Shown here: positions 1 to 7,609 of the stretch, in pieces | Numbering within the stretch: the stretch's first letter is position 1 | Layout: the number at the start of each line of letters is the position of its first letter | From: an uncultured Clostridia bacterium | Lineage (GTDB): Bacteria > Bacillota > Clostridia > Christensenellales > UBA1242 | Length of the DNA stretch: 7,609 nt | Direction: 5' to 3' | Assembly: GCA_947589655.1 (NCBI GenBank) | Contig: CANQCE010000113.1 | Location: 1 to 7,609, forward strand | Notes under the pieces: model-generated | Told to the model about the DNA's origin: nothing | Database searches by the model: none | The model's input: the letters and a program-made list of their open reading frames with translations, nothing else | Program-made: the position numbers and the translations under genes

Positions 1-1
1 T

Positions 2-3000
2 ACAGCCGACAACATTAACGACATTACGGCAGAAGAAATTAAAGAAGGCAAAACAATTTACATTTACCAACTTGGCGAAAACGGCAGAGCGATTACAGAA
101 TCGTTGCAGGGCATCCAAGTTGAATATTACGGCGCAAGCGAAAAAATTACTTTAACCTCTGTTAATAAGGCGGTTGGGTTCAGCGTGCAGAAGGAACTTA
201 CAAAACTAAACACAACAGCACTTAAACTGTATATCCCAAGCGTTAAAGCGCTTACTGGCAACACCAAGAATGTGGATTTGTTCTTCTTGTATGAGAACAA
301 CAATCAAATTTATCAACATGTTGAAAAAACGGTTATCCACCCAAGATACACAAGCGCAACGGCACTAGAAACAACAGAGGACAACATTATTGTGTATGAC
401 TATTGGAAAGTGGAAAAAGATTCTAGCACAAGACACTTTGTTATTCCATTTAAGGCTTGGACTAATTTGACTACCGATAACACTTACGGCGGAAATATCA
501 AGTTGACGCCGGGCTATGAAAATGCACTCACCGGAGATGCAGAGTTAAAACTTGCACAAACAAAAGATATATATATGTTTAACTTTGTAACGGAAACAGG
601 TTCTGCGTTTGTGGATGAATATGGCATGCTTACCACAACCGAGAACTTCAGCGTTACCGATGATAGAGTTGTTGTTAATATGTATATGAACGTTTCTGGA
701 TGGGACGGGAAATATCAAGAAACAAACACTCAACTTTCTCTTGGAACATTTACAATTCGTTTGCAAGGTAGAGAATTTACAAGTGCAAGCAAGGCTGATG
801 GCGGAAAGACATATGTTGAAGGATCAACTGGCGCTGACAACAGAAAACATATAGTCACAGTTCCAACAGGCTATACAATTTATGGCGACAGCATACGCTT
901 AACAGAAATTGAAAACGTTGCAACCAACCCATATGAAAACAAAACATTTGCTTACAATGTGGGAGATACACTTAACTTCCACGAAATGTTTGACACGGAT
1001 GCCAACGGCAACGATTGGCCAAGCGGAGTGACAAACAAGAGATATCACCTTGTTAAGATACAAGGCAAAGGCGAAGGCGCTCAGAGCATAGACATTTATT
1101 GCAGAGAAAATGTTGACAAGTGGCTGGTTCAAGATGAAGGCTCTTACACATTTACATTTGTTGTAACCGGCAGAGATATTCAAAAAATGTTTACAACCAA
1201 CATTATGGTTTACGCAACAGACAGGCAAAACACAAAAGACGTTGCTCTTAAAATTGGCGCTGACGGCACGGCCACATACGATGTAGCTGGCATTGATAGT
1301 GAGGCCGAAACTTGGTGGCGTCTGGACGATGTAAACAGCGGCAAGATTACACAACTTAACTGCGATGATTATGTTGAAACAACCGATACAGAGCCACAAG
1401 AGGGCAAAAAGTATTACACTAAGGAAGAAGATTCCTTTACGGAAGCAACAATTACAGAGAATAAGTTTACAGAAGGGACAACCTACTATGAGAAAGTGTG
1501 GGTTACAGAGCGCTTTGAAGGCGTTGGAGTTTACAAACGCACCTATTTGGCACAATCTAGCAAGTGGGCTGGCGGCGAAAAGGTTTATAATGTAACGTAT
1601 TATGTTTGGAACAGTCAATTGCCGCATAAATCTGTGGCAAAGAGCATGAACGTTTCGTTTATGTTAAGCAACTTGGTGGAAGCACCTGTTGAAGGGCACA
1701 CATATCAGTTCTATTCCAACCTTAATGGCAGATACGAACAGGTAACCAGTGAGGCATTCTTGAACAAGGGCGCTGGCTCAATTATACACTCGCAATATAT
1801 CCGCGTTGAAAACGATGCAGAGGGCAAGGTTGTTAGTGTGGATGCACAAAATGTCACCTACAAGATTACCAGCGAGAGCGTTAACGTTTCAAGAGATGTT
1901 TTGGTGCCATACACACAAAATGCAGACAAAACAAAAGTGATTTCAAAAGACACAATTTTGCAGAGAATCAAGCAGGCATTATCACTACAAAATATCAAAT
2001 TTGACGAGGGATACAACCCACTTGAAAGTGAGGACGAAAACACCTATACAGGCAAGTCGCTCAAGTTCATCATGGTTCAATCACGCAATGCAAACGGCAC
2101 GCTTGAAAACCTTGCAGACATAACACTCCCTGAAAATGCGACCTATTTGCAGGCACAGACTTTCTTGGTAACCTATCGCACAACAGAAGGCGGAGATATA
2201 AATTTAAGACGTGTTGCATTGACCTTCTATTTGCACGAAAATACACAGGCTTATCAGTATGCCGCAATGGCGAACGAGGCAAACCCTTATAACATGTCCA
2301 CTTTGGATGCGGCAATCAGGGCATTTGTTGGCAATCAGTTGGGTGAAACACAGGCATTAACAGGTGCAGTGACTTACAGAGTTATCAATTCAAATGGCAC
2401 CTTGTCTAACATAACAGAAGTTTCATTAACCGACAGTTATCAGAACACCTTCTATGTTCAAATTGGCACAAGATATTTCCTTATGGACATCTCACTTGTT
2501 GTTAAGGCAAGCGTAGACTTTGAAGGTGCGGTAACAACCTTGCAAGTTGCAGATGTTGACCTGCAAACTTTGGATGCGGCAGTAAGGCAAGCACTTGTTG
2601 ACAAAAAGATTGCAGTAAGCACAGATGCAGAGGTTAAATATTACAAGTTGGCGGATGGAGATTCGAACACCTTTGAAAGACTTGAAGATATGGCAGCAAT
2701 TAAAGGTTATGTTAATAGCGAAGGAAAAGGAATTTACATCAGCGTTGCTAACAAGTGGCACAAATTCAACTTAACACTTGTTTCAACTACCAGCCAAAAT
2801 AATTTTGTAGTTAATCCAGGCGTGGCAAACAGTGACAATCTTAAAACTGAAATAAAGAGCAAAGTCACCGAAAAAGATGCAAAACTTTACTATCGTGCAG
2901 ACAATGGCAAACTGGTTGATTTAAGCACCTACACATTGGATGTTGCAAACAACAGCGTATTTGATATATATGCAAAGAATTCAAGCAATTGGACAAAATA

Positions 3001-6000
3001 CGAGTTTGTGTTAGACAACAAAATTCAAACTGAAAACATAACCTTCCCACAGGTGGGAGAGGAAACTAGCGTTCAATTGTTAAACAGCATTGTTGCAGAA
3101 ACTTTGGGCTTGCCTGAAGATGCAGAACTTGAATATTTTACAAAGGGCAGCGATAACAAGTTGGCCAAAGCAAGCACAATTGCACGCTCTACCAATGAAA
3201 TTTATGTAAATTATAACGGCAATTACACAAAGATAAGCCTTAAAGTTTCATCCACTGACACATCACTTGAAAATCAAGACTTTGCGTTTGGCGTAACAAC
3301 TCTTGCAACAAATGAAGAAATCAAAACCGCACTTGGCGAAGATGACGAAGACATCTCTAACAAATGGGAATTCTATATTGTTCAAGACGGCAACTTTGAT
3401 AGAGATGAAGAAATTATGCCAACAACAGACCAAATCACCATTTACGCAAGAAAGTTGGAAGACAACAGTTGGACAAAACTGACTATATCATTCACAAGCC
3501 AAGAGATTAAAAATTACGACCTTACAATTTATATTGTTGAAGAAAAAACAATCAAACTTTCTGACCTTAACGCTTTGCTAATTGAAAAAATTAACGCCAA
3601 AAACGGGGCTAATGAAGCCGCGCCAGTCTCCGATATACAAGTGGAGTGGTATGTTTCAGACGGCGGATTGCTAACTAAAGCAGAAATTTTAAGCTCAGGC
3701 GAATATTATGCAAAAGTGGGCGAAAAATGGTTTACATCAACCATAACAGTGACCCAAATTAGCAAAGAAGACAAAGACACAATCAACGTAACAACCGACA
3801 GCACTGTTGACTTAAGCGACCTTACAGCAGGCGTGCTTGGCGAAGGAAAAACAGGAACTTGGTATAAACAAGAAAACAATTTCTTAACCCAAGTTGAAGA
3901 AGAAGACATTTCGCAATCCAAAGTGGTGGCTTACTATATCATTGACAACGAGAACAAATGGTATCATGTGGACATCAATTATCAATTTAAACCTATCGAT
4001 GCGGAACTTGTTTATTCGGAAGGTGCAGAGTTGTCCGATGACGACATCCTTGCAGCACTGAATATGTTTATACAAGACAAATTGGAAAATGCCACACTGA
4101 CCTATTACACCGCAAGCGAAACAGGCGTGTTGACAAAGCAAGAGAAACTTGAAGTTGCAGGCGGAAAAGTTGTCTATGTTTGTGCATCGGTTGCAGCAAG
4201 CGAAGATACAACAAGAAACACATGGTTTAAACTTACCTTAACGCAATTGCCAACAGAATTAGAAGAAACAAGCCACTTAATTGTTGACTATGGCTATGAT
4301 GCAGCAAATGAAACGATAGACGTTCTGTTAAGAGACTTGAACACCGCCTTTGGACTGAGCGGAAATGTTACTTATTACAAGGCTGGAGAAAAAGTGATTT
4401 TGCCTGTTGCATCAGTTAACGCAACTTACGGCACGGCATTTGAAATTTATGCAAAGGTGAGTGGAGAAAGCACAACTTGGCACAAACTTTCAATTACAAT
4501 CTTAAATGGGCAAGCGCTTGATGATGCTATGGAAGCAGTAAACTGGCTGAAAGATGAAACAACTTCTGCTAAGGAAGCAATTAAAGCGTATTTGAAAACC
4601 AACAAAGGTTTAGAAATGCCAGACGATGGAACTGTGACAATTTACACAGAAGATGAAAACCACAAGTTGACCGAACTGGAAGGCGACACCCCTTGGGACA
4701 AAGAAAAAACAATTATAGTTAAAGTTAGCGGTTCGGAGACTCCAGACGACTGGCACAAATTGAATTTCAACTTTGTAACTGCAACCAGTGGCGAAACATT
4801 TACATTCTTCTACAACAACAAAACATTTAACTTGAAGAACCTTGGCGAAAACGCATTGTATTACTTAAAAGACGAAGAAAGCAACTATCTGAGGAATGTG
4901 GACTCCTTGCAGAATGTATCAACAGGAAAGCGAACAATTTATTACAATGTATCTGGCACATGGACAAAGTATGAGATTTTGCTTGTAGTTATTGAAGAAC
5001 AACCAACCGCATTTGTTTACAACGTAGGCACCGAACAAGTTACATTGTCATCCCTTGACGAATTGATTAAAGAAAAAGCAGAAATGGCAGAAGGCGATGT
5101 AAAATATTATCAATTGACCGGCGGCACAAGCATTGGAAAGTTGGGAAATGCTGTTACACAAATTACAGATATAACAAGCCAAAGCGGAAAAACAGAGAAA
5201 TTGTTTGTAAACATTGGCAGTGATACAGAGCAAAATTGGTTTGTGTTTGAAATTACATTTGTCAACCCAGCGAAAGATAAAACATATTATTATGTTAGCA
5301 GTGCAGTTACAGCAGAGGCTGTTTCTGCAGGCGTTGACACAGACTATGACGGCGCAACTGTTTACTATGCTGCAAGTGGCGAAAACAAAGAACTTATCAC
5401 TTCGTTAAGCGAGTCCATCAGCGGCGAGGCAACCGTTTACATTAACACGGCTGGCGGAGAGTGGAAATCTGCAACAATCGTGCCAGTGACTGCCGCTGAA
5501 GAAAATGTAAAAACCATGCTCTTGTTTGCAGATAGCAATTACGTGAATTTGAAAGATTATTTGGCAGCGTTCAATAAAGAATTTACTGGCAAGGACTTCC
5601 AAGCGGTGTATAGAGAAACCGAAAATGGCTTGCTGGTTGCAACAGAACAAATTTCAATTGCAACAAACAAGAATTTAACATTGTATTTGGTTGCAGACAA
5701 ACAATTGTATAAAGTTAATGCAACATTTGTTTATGATGCTTCTCCAACAAAACTTGCTGTGGAGATTGAAAGCACAATGGATAAACAAACTTTAATTGCA
5801 AAATTAAAGGAATACTTTAAAGACAGTTACGAGATTACCGAACTTTACATTAAAACAGAAGATAGGACATTGGCAGCCTTCACTCAACAGGAAAGCACCA
5901 ATTTGACGGCTGCCACGATGGTTGCAAAGAAAACCTTGGGCGAAGTTGAAGTTTTGAAGGAACTTGAAATTGTGTTCTTCAAATCTGGCAATGAAACCAG

Positions 6001-6544
6001 CGTGACCGTTCCGGTTGTAAACTCCACAGGCGACCAAACGAAAAACACCACTCTTTCTGATATAAACGACATTGTTCTTTCCGCTCTGGGAAAGGCCAAA
6101 AATGATACAACAACATATTCAATTGAATATTATATAGCAAATGGGTCAACCATAGGCTTAACTTTAACAACTCAGCAAAATTTAAGCACAAAAGATGCAA
6201 TAACATTGTTTGTAAAACTTCAAACAAGAACGGCAGAGGGAACAGAGGTTAGTTGGCACATTATAAAGGTTAAACTTGAAAAAGCGACAGAGGCCGATGT
6301 TACGATGACGGAAAGTCCATCTGGTGATACAATAACTTATGATGTTGAAACAATAAAAAGCAAGTTTAGCAATGCCGACAAAATTGAAATTTTTGGATAC
6401 ACAAGCCTTTCAAGTTATAAAGAACTTGTATTCAACAAAGCGGATGCAACAAGAAACACAATCACACGCTCTTATTGGGTTAAGGTGACAAAATCTAGCT
6501 CTGTGACTTGGGCAAAACTTACAATAACAGTAACTTTCAATTAA
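2..6544 (+). CDS. Giant repeat-containing, probably exported surface protein (C-terminal part, 5' end outside window)
   Basis: The frame is open from the left edge to TAA at 6542-6544, giving 2180 visible residues. The true start lies upstream: the TTG at 104 is an internal Leu codon with no ribosome binding site before it, and the residues before it continue the same style of sequence. I do not recognise the protein and see no catalytic motif. Residues 1-314 are unassigned and beta-rich. Residues 315-405 look like an Ig-like sandwich. Residues 455-499 look like a short inserted module. Residues 634-2180 are about 18 diverged copies of one domain. There is no hydrophobic stretch long enough for a membrane helix and no LPXTG-like signal; the chain ends in the closing strand of the last repeat (TITVTFN). 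Only three cysteines are visible (residues 367, 454, 1394), which suits an exported protein. An adhesin or surface-layer type role is an inference from architecture alone. Any signal peptide or anchor would be in the missing N-terminus. Confidence 0.96.
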   Translation, partial: TADNINDITAEEIKEGKTIYIYQLGENGRAITESLQGIQVEYYGASEKITLTSVNKAVGFSVQKELTKLNTTALKLYIPSVKALTGNTKNVDLFFLYENNNQIYQHVEKTVIHPRYTSATALETTEDNIIVYDYWKVEKDSSTRHFVIPFKAWTNLTTDNTYGGNIKLTPGYENALTGDAELKLAQTKDIYMFNFVTETGSAFVDEYGMLTTTENFSVTDDRVVVNMYMNVSGWDGKYQETNTQLSLGTFTIRLQGREFTSASKADGGKTYVEGSTGADNRKHIVTVPTGYTIYGDSIRLTEIENVATNPYENKTFAYNVGDTLNFHEMFDTDANGNDWPSGVTNKRYHLVKIQGKGEGAQSIDIYCRENVDKWLVQDEGSYTFTFVVTGRDIQKMFTTNIMVYATDRQNTKDVALKIGADGTATYDVAGIDSEAETWWRLDDVNSGKITQLNCDDYVETTDTEPQEGKKYYTKEEDSFTEATITENKFTEGTTYYEKVWVTERFEGVGVYKRTYLAQSSKWAGGEKVYNVTYYVWNSQLPHKSVAKSMNVSFMLSNLVEAPVEGHTYQFYSNLNGRYEQVTSEAFLNKGAGSIIHSQYIRVENDAEGKVVSVDAQNVTYKITSESVNVSRDVLVPYTQNADKTKVISKDTILQRIKQALSLQNIKFDEGYNPLESEDENTYTGKSLKFIMVQSRNANGTLENLADITLPENATYLQAQTFLVTYRTTEGGDINLRRVALTFYLHENTQAYQYAAMANEANPYNMSTLDAAIRAFVGNQLGETQALTGAVTYRVINSNGTLSNITEVSLTDSYQNTFYVQIGTRYFLMDISLVVKASVDFEGAVTTLQVADVDLQTLDAAVRQALVDKKIAVSTDAEVKYYKLADGDSNTFERLEDMAAIKGYVNSEGKGIYISVANKWHKFNLTLVSTTSQNNFVVNPGVANSDNLKTEIKSKVTEKDAKLYYRADNGKLVDLSTYTLDVANNSVFDIYAKNSSNWTKYEFVLDNKIQTENITFPQVGEETSVQLLNSIVAETLGLPEDAELEYFTKGSDNKLAKASTIARSTNEIYVNYNGNYTKISLKVSSTDTSLENQDFAFGVTTLATNEEIKTALGEDDEDISNKWEFYIVQDGNFDRDEEIMPTTDQITIYARKLEDNSWTKLTISFTSQEIKNYDLTIYIVEEKTIKLSDLNALLIEKINAKNGANEAAPVSDIQVEWYVSDGGLLTKAEILSSGEYYAKVGEKWFTSTITVTQISKEDKDTINVTTDSTVDLSDLTAGVLGEGKTGTWYKQENNFLTQVEEEDISQSKVVAYYIIDNENKWYHVDINYQFKPIDAELVYSEGAELSDDDILAALNMFIQDKLENATLTYYTASETGVLTKQEKLEVAGGKVVYVCASVAASEDTTRNTWFKLTLTQLPTELEETSHLIVDYGYDAANETIDVLLRDLNTAFGLSGNVTYYKAGEKVILPVASVNATYGTAFEIYAKVSGESTTWHKLSITILNGQALDDAMEAVNWLKDETTSAKEAIKAYLKTNKGLEMPDDGTVTIYTEDENHKLTELEGDTPWDKEKTIIVKVSGSETPDDWHKLNFNFVTATSGETFTFFYNNKTFNLKNLGENALYYLKDEESNYLRNVDSLQNVSTGKRTIYYNVSGTWTKYEILLVVIEEQPTAFVYNVGTEQVTLSSLDELIKEKAEMAEGDVKYYQLTGGTSIGKLGNAVTQITDITSQSGKTEKLFVNIGSDTEQNWFVFEITFVNPAKDKTYYYVSSAVTAEAVSAGVDTDYDGATVYYAASGENKELITSLSESISGEATVYINTAGGEWKSATIVPVTAAEENVKTMLLFADSNYVNLKDYLAAFNKEFTGKDFQAVYRETENGLLVATEQISIATNKNLTLYLVADKQLYKVNATFVYDASPTKLAVEIESTMDKQTLIAKLKEYFKDSYEITELYIKTEDRTLAAFTQQESTNLTAATMVAKKTLGEVEVLKELEIVFFKSGNETSVTVPVVNSTGDQTKNTTLSDINDIVLSALGKAKNDTTTYSIEYYIANGSTIGLTLTTQQNLSTKDAITLFVKLQTRTAEGTEVSWHIIKVKLEKATEADVTMTESPSGDTITYDVETIKSKFSNADKIEIFGYTSLSSYKELVFNKADATRNTITRSYWVKVTKSSSVTWAKLTITVTFN
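944..1216 (+). other. Ig-like looking beta-sandwich module within the giant protein
   Basis: These are residues 315-405 of the visible protein. The stretch opens with 'FAYNVGDTLNFHEMF', then an aromatic-rich middle, and closes with 'GSYTFTFVVTG' followed by 'FTTNIMVYA'. An 'E-G-x-Y-T-F-x-F-x-V-T' strand followed about ten residues later by a terminal 'I-x-V' strand is the usual ending of Ig-like and cadherin-like modules in bacterial surface proteins. That family resemblance is judged from pattern only. The boundaries are approximate, and a different beta-sandwich family is possible. Confidence 0.45.
1364..1498 (+). other. Short 'EGK-YYT / TEGTTYYEKV' module within the giant protein
   Basis: These are residues 455-499. 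The segment contains two related half-motifs, 'TEPQEGKKYYTK' and 'FTEGTTYYEKV', about 26 residues apart and joined by 'EEDSFTEATITENK'. Both halves share an E-G-(K/T)-x-YY core. From memory, segments of the form 'D-T-x-P-x-x-GK-x-YYT ... F-x-x-GxTYYEK' recur in tail and surface proteins of Bacillota and their phages; I could not check this. The flanking sequence (a 'TWWRLDD' strand before, 'GVGVYKRTYLAQ' after) reads as one domain interrupted by this segment, which suggests an insertion. Whether it folds independently is unknown. Confidence 0.5.
1901..6541 (+). repeat. Tandem array of about 18 diverged ~86-residue domains
   Basis: Aligning the protein by eye gives units starting near 1901, 2252, 2513, 2798, 3029, 3272, 3512, 3776, 3995, 4268, 4514, 4790, 5003, 5276, 5507, 5741, 5990 and 6290, the last ending at the stop codon. 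Units run from 71 to 117 residues. Each has a short hydrophobic strand, a helix-like L-x-x-L-x-x-x-(I/L) stretch, a '(V/L)-x-YY' strand, often an '(N/D)G-x-L' turn, an '(I/V)-Y-(V/A)' strand, and a closing strand headed by Trp. The closing Trp is present in 13 of 18 units, for example NKWHKF, NWTKY, SWTKL, TWFKL, TWHKL, DWHKL and TWAKL; three others carry Tyr at that place. The unit starting at 1901 is the most divergent, and the one at 5741 lacks the aromatic. Identity between copies is low at both protein and DNA level, so the duplications are mostly old. Unit edges may be off by several residues. I cannot assign a named domain family. Confidence 0.8.
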
Positions 6545-6548
6545 AAAT

Positions 6549-6554
6549 GGTGAT
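6549..6554 (+). promoter_or_regulatory. Ribosome binding site of the cardiolipin synthase gene
   Basis: GGTGAT matches the 3' half of the extended Shine-Dalgarno sequence AGGAGGTGATC; the upstream AGGA half is absent. It leaves six bases to the ATG at 6561 and nine to the second ATG at 6564. Measured from the GG core, the spacing to 6561 is already at the long end, so 6561 is the better start. The site lies in the 16-base gap after the stop of the giant gene, so ribosomes ending there could help initiation. Confidence 0.65.
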
Positions 6555-6560
6555 TTAATT

Positions 6561-7609
6561 ATGATGGATGTTTGGTTTTGGGTTTTCATTGCCTACATTT
6601 CAATGAATTTCCTGTTATTTATTTCAATGGTGTTCTTTGAACGCCGTAAACTTTCCAGCATTATAAGTTGGATAACAATTTTAACGGTTATGCCAATTGT
6701 GGGATATGTTTTTTACATTGTGTTTGGCAGCGGCCTTTCCATCCGCGTTAGGCGGCTTATTGCGCAGCACAAATTGTATGAGGTGGAATATGACGAGGCA
6801 ATCGCAAACTACCTTATCTCAAGCGAAGAAACAAAGAACAAACTGAAATCGGACATGGGCACAATCACTTGCTGCTATAACTACGGCAGTATTATTTGCC
6901 CAGGAAACGATGTTAAGTTTTTCATTTGGGGCGAGGATAAAATTAAGGCGCTTATCCAAGATTTAAACAGTGCGAAAGAAAGCATAAACATAGAGTATTA
7001 CATTTTTGCTGACGACAATGTTGGCAAGCAGGTTATGGATGTGCTTATTAAAAAAGCGAAAGAGGGCGTGAAGGTGAGGCTGATATACGATTCTATTGGC
7101 TGCCTTCATGCGCCAAGACGCTTTTTCCGCAAACTTAAAAAGGCTGGTGGAGAGATTGCTGAATTTTTTCCACCTTTTGCCCACATCCGCATGATAAACC
7201 TTAAACTGAATTATCGTAACCATAAAAAAATTGTGGTTATAGATGGCCGCATTGCCTACACTGGTGGGATTAACATCCGTGATGACCACTTGGGGAAAAA
7301 GAAAAAGGTTTCGCCATGGCGAGATTGCCATCTCCGAATTGAAGGCACAGGGGTTTATCCGCTGCAAAACATTTTTTTGAACGATTGGCGTTATGTAAAA
7401 AAAGAAAACTACACACCAAAGAAATATGTTGAAGACGGATTGTTCCCCAAAACCACTCTTAAAGGCGATACCGATTTGCAAGTGGTGGTTTCTGGGCCAG
7501 ACAGCAATGTTCAATACATTAAAGAGGTGTTTATAAAACTTTTGACCAATGCGAAAAAAAGCGTGCTAATTCAAACGCCATACTTTGTTCCAGATGAAGC
7601 GTTTATGAG
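6561..7609 (+). CDS. cls: Cardiolipin synthase, phospholipase D superfamily (3' end outside window)
   Basis: This is a membrane enzyme that joins two phosphatidylglycerol molecules into cardiolipin and glycerol. The visible 349 residues follow the family layout. Two hydrophobic segments (about residues 4-26 and 34-55) form the N-terminal PLDc_N region; the second carries the typical 'P-I-V-G' turn at residues 45-48 and ends in 'FG'. The first phospholipase D domain runs from about residue 120. It has 'INIEYYIF' at 142-149, 'VKVRLIYDSIG' at 170-180 and a complete HxKxxxxD motif with H221, K223 and D228, followed by GG 235-236 and N238. 'IQTPYFVPDEAF' at 337-348 matches the entry to the second domain. 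Family members are usually about 480-510 residues, so roughly 130-160 residues, including the second HKD motif, lie past the right edge. The ATG at 6561 is chosen for its ribosome binding site; the ATG at 6564 is an alternative. No frameshift or missing catalytic residue is seen. Confidence 0.95.
   Translation, partial: MMDVWFWVFIAYISMNFLLFISMVFFERRKLSSIISWITILTVMPIVGYVFYIVFGSGLSIRVRRLIAQHKLYEVEYDEAIANYLISSEETKNKLKSDMGTITCCYNYGSIICPGNDVKFFIWGEDKIKALIQDLNSAKESINIEYYIFADDNVGKQVMDVLIKKAKEGVKVRLIYDSIGCLHAPRRFFRKLKKAGGEIAEFFPPFAHIRMINLKLNYRNHKKIVVIDGRIAYTGGINIRDDHLGKKKKVSPWRDCHLRIEGTGVYPLQNIFLNDWRYVKKENYTPKKYVEDGLFPKTTLKGDTDLQVVVSGPDSNVQYIKEVFIKLLTNAKKSVLIQTPYFVPDEAFM

Noticed and set aside
104..106. 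TTG as the start codon of the giant gene.
   Set aside because: The frame stays open to position 2 with the same composition, and no Shine-Dalgarno sequence precedes the TTG. It is an internal Leu codon of a gene truncated by the window.
1365..1595. A 76-codon + strand frame overlapping the giant gene, and a similar one at 5214-5408.
   Set aside because: Both lie inside the giant gene in another frame, with Gln/Leu-rich translations and no motif or ribosome binding site.
899..1627. A 242-codon open frame on the - strand opposite the giant gene.
   Set aside because: Its translation is rich in Cys, Phe and Ile with no motif, no ribosome binding site was found, and it lies entirely over a convincing + strand coding region. 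It is a by-product of codon use on the other strand, as are the other - strand frames in 545-6227.
6541..6565. A possible terminator or promoter between the two genes.
   Set aside because: The 16-base gap has no inverted repeat, no T-run, and no room for -35 and -10 elements. I also saw no convincing promoter at the end of the giant gene.
6963..7514. A 183-codon open frame on the - strand opposite the cardiolipin synthase.
   Set aside because: The + strand carries the catalytic HxKxxxxD motif and matches the family throughout; the reverse frame shows no recognisable domain.
7222..7560. Runs of seven A or T (around 7224, 7371 and 7554) in the cardiolipin synthase gene as possible slippage or frameshift sites.
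   Set aside because: The frame and the family pattern continue unbroken through all of them, and such runs are common in AT-rich genes.
1..7609. CRISPR arrays, tRNA or rRNA genes, insertion sequences, attachment sites.
   Set aside because: No exact spaced repeats, cloverleaf-like sequence, transposase motif or terminal inverted repeat was seen; the window is almost fully covered by the two coding regions.

Overview
The window holds two genes on the + strand and almost nothing else. Positions 2-6544 are the C-terminal 2180 codons of one giant gene whose 5' end lies outside the window. Positions 6561-7609 are the first 349 codons of a cardiolipin synthase (phospholipase D superfamily) cut off by the right edge. 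Only 16 bases separate them, and no terminator is visible in that gap.

The giant protein has no recognisable enzyme motif, no membrane segment and only three cysteines in the visible 2180 residues. It is rich in Thr, Asn, Asp, Glu, Lys and Tyr. It reads as an exported, beta-rich, multidomain surface or secreted protein. Three zones can be separated. Positions 2-943 are an unassigned beta-rich stretch. Positions 944-1900 hold an Ig-like looking module and further beta-rich sequence, with a short 'EGK-YYT ... TEGTTYYEKV' segment that looks inserted. Positions 1901-6541 are a tandem array of about 18 strongly diverged copies of one domain, averaging about 86 residues. The common pattern is a short strand, a helix with spaced Leu/Ile, a 'V-x-YY' strand, an 'NG-x-L' turn, an 'IYV-x-V' strand and a closing 'W-x-K-L-x-I-x-V' strand. 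I do not recognise this domain as a named family; it is the most interesting object in the window. The protein stops directly after the last strand of the last copy, with no sorting signal or C-terminal membrane anchor.

The cardiolipin synthase is ordinary for its family: two N-terminal membrane segments, then the first phospholipase D domain with a complete HxKxxxxD motif. The second catalytic motif would lie beyond the window.

The organism is most likely a low-to-moderate GC bacterium of the Bacillota type, perhaps an uncultured gut lineage. This rests on base composition, the Gram-positive style of the giant repeat protein, the GGTGAT ribosome binding site and the cardiolipin synthase layout. 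It is an inference of modest confidence. The standard genetic code fits: TGG is used for Trp, and no in-frame TGA occurs in either gene. Nothing shows that the two genes act together; close spacing suggests co-transcription or read-through.
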